A stretch of 9,987 bases of DNA. Origin: Roseivirga sp. UBA6061 (GTDB taxonomy: Bacteria > Bacteroidota > Bacteroidia > Cytophagales > Cyclobacteriaceae). Both the position numbers and the translations under genes were made by a program. This document shows, in pieces, positions 1-6,054 of the stretch. A model generated the notes under the pieces. It was not told the origin of the DNA, ran no database searches, and saw only the letters and a list, made by a program, of their open reading frames with translations. Where the stretch lies: positions 1 through 9,987 of the forward strand of contig DIYF01000065.1 of NCBI GenBank assembly GCA_002427745.1, in the 5' to 3' direction. Every line of letters begins with the position of its first letter. Position 1 is the stretch's first letter.

Positions 1-74
1 TGTTCCCCTCCAAGAGCTATACTAATCTGATGACCTTGTAGTTTGGATCGCGACTAAGTGGATTATTTATTTCT
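1..74. other. Unassigned left edge, possibly upstream region of a further minus-strand gene
   Basis: No complete gene fits here. Read on the minus strand, the last bases before the edge are GGAGGGGAACA (positions 11 to 1), a strong Shine-Dalgarno-like stretch. It shares GAGGGGA with the sequence just upstream of the ATPase start at 1688. One minus-strand frame is also open from about position 55 to the edge. On the plus strand a different frame ends at TAG 39-41, so the tail of a convergent gene is an alternative. Which is right cannot be decided without sequence further left. Confidence 0.3.
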
Positions 75-1688
75 TCAACCTGATAAATATTCTAGTAATT
101 CAGCGTTGGCGGCATTTTTCATAAGTCTAGCTCTGACAGGACCAACATTATAAATTCTCTCTATTAATTCAGCTTCCGTCTTGTTGTGTAAATCTTCTAA
201 GGTATGAATACGGATTTCAGTCAGTTTATCTCTTTGCCAAGGGGTAAGGAGTTGTAGGACGGTTATTGGTTTTTGTAACATAATCTTCACTGATTCTCTG
301 AAGTTTTCTTCGTCCTCAATTCCTCTTTTTATCTCGCCTATACTCCTGTAAGAGCTATGATTCTTCCCAAACTCTGGGAATTTCTTTAATGAGAGAGATT
401 TAAAGAGGTTCTGTGAGTCAGCTGTTGGATTTGCTTGCAGTGCGATAATACAGCCGAATTTTACCTCATACCTCGTTCCCAATTCTGATCTAGTGGCACG
501 AATACTTGAGTCGATTTTTCTTATTACTCCAGTGTAGGTTAAGAGCCTAAGCGCTTCTTTTACTGTTTCGGGGCAATCTTTATGAACCCAGAAGTAAATG
601 CTAGCCTGTTCAACACCCTTTAGTCTTCGGTTTTCATTGTACTTTTCAACTGCTGGTATTACTTCGTTTTCTAAAAAGTCCCTGCCCCAATCTATTAGAA
701 GTTTGTGGCCTTTATATTTCTCTCCTAATTCCGTATGTTCAGACCAAATCTGTCCTCTGTAGAAACTCTTGATCATCTGATTAACAGTTGAAGTATTGAA
801 CTTCGGCAAATCCTGAACAGTTTTAAGAAGTATTCTTGGGTTCCCTCCACAAGAAAGGGCTAGGGTGTTAAATAGCTTTTTGTTTTGCTCGATTGTCCTC
901 TTTAGTGCATCGTCCGATTGGTTTAAAACAATATCTTGGAAGTATGCTAGATAGTCATCGTCCTTTATGTTCCGTTCAAGTTTTTTAAATATGCAATCAT
1001 GTATTGGCTCAAAGGAGTCACCAAAGTAAGTTACACCAGGGTAAATTGCTGCGTTACATGTTATATAAGGGGATCTCAAATCTTTAAAAAGGCTAAAAAA
1101 CTGTCTTTGTTGTTCAGGTCTAAAAACATGAGCTGCTTCATCAAAAAAGAAATATATCCTCTCAAGAGAATTATCATCACAAATGTTTTCAATTGCTTCT
1201 TTAACATCTTCGATATCAGGCAATAAATAGGTGTCTATGTTCGATTTACCTCGATAAGAGTTTTCAAAGCCTTTTACAATGCTCTTAAGGTCTTGTTCAA
1301 CCGCTGCTTCGGAATTATTTTCATCATTACTAAGTAAATTTGCGGAATAGTTCGATACTGCAATTCCTTTCTTTCTCAGTTTATTAACCAGAGCTTTAAG
1401 AGTCTTTGCTAACATCCAGTGGTAGAATTGAAGAGGGTCGTCAGTATCTATGAGTGAACTGATGTTGAATGAAACGAAAACTGCAATTGAAGATTTGAGT
1501 TTTTCTTCTATCTGAAGTTGAGCCACTTTCATCAAGAATGATTTACCGGTTCCTCTTGATCCTTCTAGTAGGCAAGGTTCAGAAGATACTAGAGTAGAGA
1601 TAATGTTTAAATCGCTGTCATTTGTTACTGACAGGGCAAGAATATCGTCTTGCTTTATGCTTTCTGTTCGTAAATAGAAATCTGACAT
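75..1688 (-). CDS. ORC/Cdc6-like P-loop ATPase with C-terminal helix-hairpin-helix domain
   Basis: A 537-residue cytoplasmic ATPase. The Walker A motif GSRGTGKS is at residues 43-50 (Lys49). A hydrophobic strand ending in FFFDEA (Asp183, Glu184) is the Walker B. The stretch IYPGVTYFG near 215-223 sits where sensor 1 is expected, and GGNPR at 281-285 resembles the sensor/arginine region of ORC/Cdc6 and STAND ATPases. Residues about 330-415 may form a winged helix. Residues about 490-535 resemble the helix-hairpin-helix of the RNA polymerase alpha C-terminal domain (DLHNKTEAEL, then NVGPVRARLM), a nucleic-acid or protein binding fold. The start ATG at 1686-1688 lies 2 bases after the stop of the upstream gene, so the two are probably translationally coupled. 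G+C is low compared with the genes to the right. ORC/Cdc6-like ATPases of this sort often occur in defence islands. Here it could be the sensor or regulator of its partner. The ATPase call is firm; the role is inferred. Confidence 0.85.
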   Translation of the reverse strand: MSDFYLRTESIKQDDILALSVTNDSDLNIISTLVSSEPCLLEGSRGTGKSFLMKVAQLQIEEKLKSSIAVFVSFNISSLIDTDDPLQFYHWMLAKTLKALVNKLRKKGIAVSNYSANLLSNDENNSEAAVEQDLKSIVKGFENSYRGKSNIDTYLLPDIEDVKEAIENICDDNSLERIYFFFDEAAHVFRPEQQRQFFSLFKDLRSPYITCNAAIYPGVTYFGDSFEPIHDCIFKKLERNIKDDDYLAYFQDIVLNQSDDALKRTIEQNKKLFNTLALSCGGNPRILLKTVQDLPKFNTSTVNQMIKSFYRGQIWSEHTELGEKYKGHKLLIDWGRDFLENEVIPAVEKYNENRRLKGVEQASIYFWVHKDCPETVKEALRLLTYTGVIRKIDSSIRATRSELGTRYEVKFGCIIALQANPTADSQNLFKSLSLKKFPEFGKNHSSYRSIGEIKRGIEDEENFRESVKIMLQKPITVLQLLTPWQRDKLTEIRIHTLEDLHNKTEAELIERIYNVGPVRARLMKNAANAELLEYLSG

Positions 1689-1690
1689 CT

Positions 1691-2395
1691 TTATTTAGTT
1701 TCTCCCCTCAAAAAATGAAACAAGGGGGGGATGAAATTTAATTCCTCGGCAAGGTGATCAACTGAATCAAGTTGATCCGTGGTGAATGATTTTAAGTATC
1801 TGCAGCACAGAACTAGTAGTATTGTTTCTGTGACTGCTTTAAAATGAATAAAATAGTTTTTGACCAACTCTTGGTTTAACTTTAGTTCCATTCCACTACT
1901 AATCCAGGTATGATGGTTTCCATGAACATACTCTGAGAGAGACCTATATGTTTCCGAAGCTTTTGATCTATACACTAATGCATGAGGTTGTATTTCTGGA
2001 AAAAAGGCATTAAAGAATCTAGTAGAAAGCACTCCATCCTCTGAGTTAACAACTTTGGACCATGTTATATCATTTTTCCCTAGTAACCACTCAGTGTGCT
2101 CAAGCTTATTGACCGAGAAGTGGACAACACCTAGTCCCATTTCAAACGCTAGGCGCAATGAAGAAAATGCCTGTCTGTACAAGCCGAGGGCTAAGTTTAG
2201 GTTGGATGCTTCCAACTGGTTGCATACCGTATTGAGCATTTCTTTCTCTTTCAAGTCGGCTATGTTTTCCGAAAAGTTGTAAATGCATGAGGATAAGTGA
2301 TAAGCTTGTCCGAATGATTCCGTGTCCTCTAGGGTTTTGCCAAGTATATTTTGACATTGACTATTTATTTTTAAATAGTAATCTTTAATATTCAT
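1691..2395 (-). CDS. Uncharacterised helical protein with R-x6-H motif, possible HEPN-like RNase, partner of the ATPase
   Basis: I do not recognise a named family with certainty. The 234-residue product has no signal peptide and looks almost wholly alpha-helical. Two features suggest a HEPN-like fold. One is a helix with the pattern YRQAFSSLRLAFE at residues 73-85, seen in many Abi/HEPN-like helical bundles. The other is RSLSEYVH at 151-158, an R-x6-H spacing (Arg151, His158) within the R-x4-6-H range of HEPN ribonucleases, followed by His161 and His162. It is the first gene of a two-gene operon; its TAA (1693-1691) is 2 bases before the ATPase start. No Shine-Dalgarno precedes the ATG at 2395, which is normal for Bacteroidota. 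A toxin or effector controlled by the ATPase is a reasonable inference. A purely structural adaptor is the main alternative. It shares the low G+C of its partner. Confidence 0.75.
   Translation of the reverse strand: MNIKDYYLKINSQCQNILGKTLEDTESFGQAYHLSSCIYNFSENIADLKEKEMLNTVCNQLEASNLNLALGLYRQAFSSLRLAFEMGLGVVHFSVNKLEHTEWLLGKNDITWSKVVNSEDGVLSTRFFNAFFPEIQPHALVYRSKASETYRSLSEYVHGNHHTWISSGMELKLNQELVKNYFIHFKAVTETILLVLCCRYLKSFTTDQLDSVDHLAEELNFIPPLFHFLRGETK
1700..1710 (-). promoter_or_regulatory. Purine-rich ribosome-binding-like site before the ATPase gene
   Basis: On the minus strand the last codons of the upstream gene read TGAGGGGAGAA. This is an unusually strong Shine-Dalgarno-like stretch for Bacteroidota. 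It ends about 11 bases before the ATG at 1688. It lies inside the upstream coding sequence, which supports coupled translation and the chosen start. Confidence 0.45.
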
Positions 2396-2632
2396 ATGAA
2401 GTTTAGTTACGATATAATCGAACAGATGTTTAGCTAATTTGAAGGTGTGGTTAGTTCAATAGTGTGTTTTGGAGTCTGGATATTCTATTTTTAAGGTTAC
2501 GCTTTTAAAAACGTCCTATTTGGGATAGTGCTATTCCATACTCCCTACCATTTAGGTGTATTAGTGGTTTAGTAACTTTGGTCACAGACCGACATGGTAG
2601 AGCACCTATCTTTGTGCCGGTTCTGAGATTTT
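2396..2632. other. Divergent intergenic region between the ATPase operon and the SulP gene
   Basis: This 237-bp spacer separates the AT-rich minus-strand operon from the G+C-richer plus-strand genes. The only promoter-like element seen is the one for the SulP gene at 2551-2580. On the minus strand I found no TAnnTTTG box, so the operon's promoter is not identified. Composition changes near 2580, which may mark the end of the acquired segment. No convincing attachment site or terminal repeat is visible. Confidence 0.5.
2551..2580 (+). promoter_or_regulatory. Candidate Bacteroidota promoter for the SulP gene
   Basis: The -7 box TAACTTTG at 2573-2580 matches the Bacteroidota consensus TAnnTTTG exactly. 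Upstream, TTTA at 2551-2554 is one base off the TTTG -33 box with an 18-base spacer, close to the usual 19. Transcription would start near 2587, leaving a leader of about 46 bases before the ATG at 2633. Confidence 0.6.
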
Positions 2633-4351
2633 ATGAAAGGCATCCGCAAGTATTTCCCTATTCTGGAATGGTTACCCCACTACAGCAGGCAGCAGCTTCA
2701 GGGCGATCTGTTTGCTGGCGTTACGGTAGGGGTTATGCTGATTCCACAGGGCATGGCTTATGCGCTGATTGCCGGTTTACCTCCGGTTTATGGCTTATAT
2801 GCCTCGCTGGTACCTCAGCTCATCTATGCCATTCTCGGTACCTCTCGTCAGCTCTCTGTGGCGCCTGTGGCCATGGACTCATTACTGGTAGCTTCCGGAG
2901 TGGCTGTGCTGGCCACAGAAGGCACAGAAGCCTATGTGCATTTTGCCATTTTACTGGCCTTCTTTATGGGGGCGTTTCAGTTTCTGCTGGGAGGGGTGAG
3001 GCTGGGCTTTATTACCAACCTGCTGTCACGGCCGGTGATCAGTGGTTTTACATCCGCAGCGGCCCTTATTATAGGGCTCAGTCAGCTCAAATACCTCCTG
3101 GGCGTAGATATTGTCAAGAGCAACCGCATCTATGAAATTGTGGCCAATACGGCTGGTAAACTTGATCAGGTCAATGTCATTCCGCTGATAGTCGGGTTGC
3201 TGGGCATCGCTTTGATTCTGGTAGTGAAAAAGGTTAATAAAAAGATTCCCGGAGCGCTTATCGTTGTAATCATAGGTACGCTCGCTTCCTTTGGGTTAAA
3301 TCTGGAGGCATCGGGTGTGTCTATTGTCAAGGAGATTCCGGAAGGGCTGCCGGCCTTTACCATTCCTGATTTTGAGCTGGGCAGGTTCAGCGAGCTGATT
3401 CCACTGGCTCTGACCATTGCCGTAGTAGCCTTTATGGAGGCCTATTCAGTAGCAAAAGCACTGGAGGCCAAGAAAAGAGATCATAAAGTGATGCCTAATC
3501 AGGAGCTGATCGCCCTGGGCCTGTCCAATGTGGTGGGCTCATTCTTCCAGGCGTTCCCGGTTACAGGAGGCTTTTCAAGATCAGCTGTCAATCATCAGGT
3601 AGGGGCCAATACACTCCTGTCTTCTGTTTTCAGCGCCATACTTATAGGGTTGACGCTGCTCTTTCTGACTCCGCTGTTTTATCATCTGCCACATGCCATA
3701 CTCGCTTCCATTATCATGGTAGCCGTGATTGGCCTGATAGATCGTAAATACGCCCGTTATCTGTACCAGACGGATAAGGTGGAGTTTCTGCTCTTTTTAG
3801 TGACTTTCCTGATCACCCTGAACCTGGGCATGATCAATGGCATTGTCTCGGGCATCGTGTTCTCCATTTTAATCCTGCTATACAAGGCGGCCTACCCCCA
3901 CGTGGCCATTTTAGGAAAGGTGGAAAACTCCAAGGAATTCAGAAATATCGACCGGTTCGATAACCTGGAGCAGTGGGATAACCTGCTGATCATGCGTGTG
4001 GATGCACCCTATGCTTTTATCAATATCCAGACGATTAAAGAAAGGGTGCTCAAGGAAGCGGAGAAACGAAAAGGCAAGCTGACCCACATTATTCTCGATG
4101 CCAGCTCTGTAAGTCATGCTGATGCTACGGCTATCCAGGAAATTAATGCGCTGACACTCGCCCTGAGAGAAATGGACATTCAGCTTGTGTTTACCAGTGT
4201 GATTGGCCCGGTAAGAGATGCTTTTTATAAAAACTGGAGCAGGGAGGGTACTAAGGGACAAATGTTTCTGAATACCAATGTGGCGGTAAAAGCCCTCACC
4301 GGTCAGGAAGTAGAATTATTGAATGAACATGCGGTTCAGGTAAATGTGTAA
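2633..4351 (+). CDS. SulP/SLC26-family anion transporter with C-terminal STAS domain
   Basis: A 572-residue inner-membrane transporter of usual length for SulP proteins. Residues about 24-61 hold the family's first-helix region and signature (GDLFAGVTVG, IPQGMAYAL, PVYGLYASLVP). GTSRQLSVAPVA at 69-80 and the conserved segment around 289-320 (NVVGSFFQAFPVTGGFSRSA) also fit. About a dozen hydrophobic segments run to residue 418. A STAS domain follows at about 440-555 (ILDASSVSHADATA near 487-500). The family carries sulfate, bicarbonate or related anions; sequence alone does not settle the substrate. The next gene, 74 bp downstream on the same strand, oxidises persulfides to sulfite or thiosulfate, so a sulfur oxyanion is my preferred substrate. 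The start ATG at 2633 fits the family N-terminus and the candidate promoter. Plus-strand frame +1 overlapping its 5' part is a shadow. Confidence 0.93.
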   Translation: MKGIRKYFPILEWLPHYSRQQLQGDLFAGVTVGVMLIPQGMAYALIAGLPPVYGLYASLVPQLIYAILGTSRQLSVAPVAMDSLLVASGVAVLATEGTEAYVHFAILLAFFMGAFQFLLGGVRLGFITNLLSRPVISGFTSAAALIIGLSQLKYLLGVDIVKSNRIYEIVANTAGKLDQVNVIPLIVGLLGIALILVVKKVNKKIPGALIVVIIGTLASFGLNLEASGVSIVKEIPEGLPAFTIPDFELGRFSELIPLALTIAVVAFMEAYSVAKALEAKKRDHKVMPNQELIALGLSNVVGSFFQAFPVTGGFSRSAVNHQVGANTLLSSVFSAILIGLTLLFLTPLFYHLPHAILASIIMVAVIGLIDRKYARYLYQTDKVEFLLFLVTFLITLNLGMINGIVSGIVFSILILLYKAAYPHVAILGKVENSKEFRNIDRFDNLEQWDNLLIMRVDAPYAFINIQTIKERVLKEAEKRKGKLTHIILDASSVSHADATAIQEINALTLALREMDIQLVFTSVIGPVRDAFYKNWSREGTKGQMFLNTNVAVKALTGQEVELLNEHAVQVNV

Positions 4352-4371
4352 CTAATGTTACCAATGAATTT

Positions 4372-4379
4372 TAACTTTG
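4372..4379 (+). promoter_or_regulatory. Candidate -7 box TAACTTTG before the persulfide dioxygenase gene
   Basis: This exact TAnnTTTG match sits in the 74-bp gap, 46 bases before the ATG at 4426. It is identical to the octamer upstream of the SulP gene. No clear TTTG -33 box lies 17-21 bases upstream, so it may be a weak or activator-dependent promoter that adds to read-through from the SulP gene. Confidence 0.4.
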
Positions 4380-4425
4380 AACCCAATTTGGATAAGAATT
4401 GTAGAGAGATTGAAATAACAGTCAA

Positions 4426-5832
4426 ATGAAGATAGAACAAATATATACCGGATGTCTGGCACAAGGGGCCTACTATATTGAGAGTAATGGTGAAGCTGCC
4501 ATTGTGGATCCCCTTCGTGAAACACGTCCGTACATAGAGAAAGCTGATAAGCGGGGAGCGAAGATCAAATATATTTTTGAGACGCATTTTCATGCCGATT
4601 TCGTCTCCGGGCACCTGGACCTGGCCAATAAGACCGGTGCTACTATTATTTATGGTCCTGGCGCCAAAACCAATTATGATATACACGAGGCGCAGGATGG
4701 AGAAGTATTCGCCCTGGGAAATGTAAAAATCAAAGTACTGCATACTCCGGGTCATACTCCGGAAAGCTCCACCTACCTGCTGATAGATGAAGAAGGAAAA
4801 GAGCATGCCATTTTCAGCGGAGATACGCTCTTTATTGGCGATGTGGGAAGGCCTGACCTGGCCGTGAAATCTGACCTGTCTCAGGAAGACCTGGCCGGCT
4901 TGCTCTACGATAGCCTACGCGAAAAGGTAATGACCTTACCGGATGAGGTGATTGTATACCCGGCACATGGAGCGGGTTCTGCCTGTGGTAAGAATATGAG
5001 CAAGGAAACGACTGATTTGCTCGGCAATCAGAAAAAGACAAACTATGCCCTCAGGGCAGATATGAGTAAGGATGAGTTTATCAAAGAGGTGACCACCGGT
5101 ATCTTACCGCCTCCTCAGTATTTTGCCAAGAATGCCATGATGAACAAAACCGGTGTGGTCAGTATGGATGATGTACTGGAAAAGGGAAGTGTGGCTCTGG
5201 AGGTGGATACTTTTGAGGCCATGGCCAATCATGAGGGAGCGCTGGTACTGGATACGCGTCACCAGTCAGACTTTGTAAAAGGCTTTATTCCCAACTCCAT
5301 CTTCATCGGTATCGATGGCAGCTTTGCCCCCTGGGTAGGTGCGCTGATTACCGATCTGCATCAGCCCATTGTATTCCTGGCACCTGAAGGCAGGGAAGAG
5401 GAAGTGGTGACGCGTCTTTCCCGGGTAGGTTACGACAATACCCTGGGCTATCTCAAAGGTGGTATAGAGGCCTGGAAAGCTGCAGGCAAGGAAGTAGATA
5501 CAGTGAATTCCATCAGTGCAGAAACCCTGGCAGCAAAGGTGCAGGCCGGCCCGGTGGATATTCTGGACGTAAGAAAGCCCACAGAGTTTGAGGCCGAACA
5601 GGCGGAGGGAGCAGAAAGCCTGCCACTTGATTTTATCAATGACAACATGGACAAGGTTGATCAGCACAAAGACTATCAGGTGCATTGCGCAGGAGGTTAC
5701 AGATCTGTAATCTTTGCTTCTATACTCAAGTCACGTGGTTTCGATAATGTTACCAACGTTGAGGGAGGCTATGCTGCCATGAAGAAGGCAGGTATTCCGG
5801 TAACCAACTTTGTTTGTCCTTCAGGTAAGTAA
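4426..5832 (+). CDS. CstB-like persulfide dioxygenase-rhodanese fusion
   Basis: A 468-residue cytoplasmic enzyme of sulfide detoxification. Residues about 1-230 are a metallo-beta-lactamase fold of the ETHE1 type. Its metal motif is THFHADFVSGH (His54, His56, Asp58), followed by HTPGH with His110, Asp133 in SGDTLF, and His181. The usual last His of HxHxDH is Phe59, as is common in the rhodanese-fused subgroup, which is expected to use one non-haem iron. Residues about 255-355 form a rhodanese-like domain whose active-site Cys is lost (VFLAPEGREE at 316-325). Residues about 362-460 form a second rhodanese with the loop CAGGYRS and catalytic Cys421. This order matches CstB: the dioxygenase oxidises glutathione- or low-molecular-weight persulfide to sulfite, and the rhodanese transfers sulfane sulfur to give thiosulfate. 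The SulP transporter upstream probably moves the product anions. Family assignment is firm; the exact substrate is inferred. Confidence 0.93.
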   Translation: MKIEQIYTGCLAQGAYYIESNGEAAIVDPLRETRPYIEKADKRGAKIKYIFETHFHADFVSGHLDLANKTGATIIYGPGAKTNYDIHEAQDGEVFALGNVKIKVLHTPGHTPESSTYLLIDEEGKEHAIFSGDTLFIGDVGRPDLAVKSDLSQEDLAGLLYDSLREKVMTLPDEVIVYPAHGAGSACGKNMSKETTDLLGNQKKTNYALRADMSKDEFIKEVTTGILPPPQYFAKNAMMNKTGVVSMDDVLEKGSVALEVDTFEAMANHEGALVLDTRHQSDFVKGFIPNSIFIGIDGSFAPWVGALITDLHQPIVFLAPEGREEEVVTRLSRVGYDNTLGYLKGGIEAWKAAGKEVDTVNSISAETLAAKVQAGPVDILDVRKPTEFEAEQAEGAESLPLDFINDNMDKVDQHKDYQVHCAGGYRSVIFASILKSRGFDNVTNVEGGYAAMKKAGIPVTNFVCPSGK

Positions 5833-5861
5833 TGAAAGATGAAGTCGTCTCAAAAGTATTT

Positions 5862-5998
5862 CGTCATTGCGAACAAAACGCTTGCGCTGAAGCTTCAGCG
5901 AAGGAGCAGTGAAGCCTGCCTGACAGGCAAAGGCAGGCGATCTCTATTTACAATTCGAAAATTAAGGTTGAGATTACTTCATATCATTCGTAATGACG
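5862..5998. repeat. Intergenic inverted-repeat element (MITE/REP-like) with nested palindromes
   Basis: The outer arms CGTCATTGCGAA (5862-5873) and TTCGTAATGACG (5987-5998) are complementary at 11 of 12 positions. Inside, TGAAGC (5910-5915) and GATCTC (5939-5944) together pair with GAGATTACTTCA (5970-5981), but they are split by a hairpin with GCCTGCCT (5914-5921) and AGGCAGGC (5931-5938). A perfect 16-bp palindrome lies at 5885-5900. Fainter symmetry extends to 5844-5855 and 6010-6021 (9 of 12). No open frame is present. Elements starting CGTCATTGCGA are a common class of dispersed intergenic repeat. Lying between convergent genes, with six T residues at 6008-6013, it may also end transcription from the left. 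Confidence 0.75.
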
Positions 5999-6032
5999 GT
6001 TCGTTTCTTTTTTGAGGCAGCCATTTTATAAC

Positions 6033-6054
6033 TGAGTAACTATTTGGTTACTCA
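6033..6054. terminator. Hairpin over the stop codon of the ABC permease gene
   Basis: TGAGTAAC (6033-6040) and GTTACTCA (6047-6054) form a perfect 8-bp stem with a 6-base loop. The permease stop codon (6050-6048, minus strand) lies in the stem. There is no adjacent T-run in the minus-strand direction, so a classic Rho-independent terminator is doubtful; an mRNA-stabilising 3' hairpin is as likely. Confidence 0.3.

Noticed and set aside
2578..3135. Plus-strand open frame of 185 residues overlapping the SulP gene start
   Set aside because: It is a shadow frame: Cys/Gly/Arg-rich translation with no family pattern, while the frame at 2633 gives an unmistakable SulP protein.
4336..4806. Minus-strand open frame of 156 residues across the SulP-dioxygenase gap
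   Set aside because: It runs antisense through the metal-binding part of the dioxygenase, which is clearly coding on the plus strand.
5844..6021. Small non-coding RNA gene or insertion sequence
   Set aside because: No transposase frame and no independent promoter were found; the inverted repeats explain the structure. The outer extension to 5844 and 6021 pairs at only 9 of 12 bases, so I kept the element to 5862-5998.
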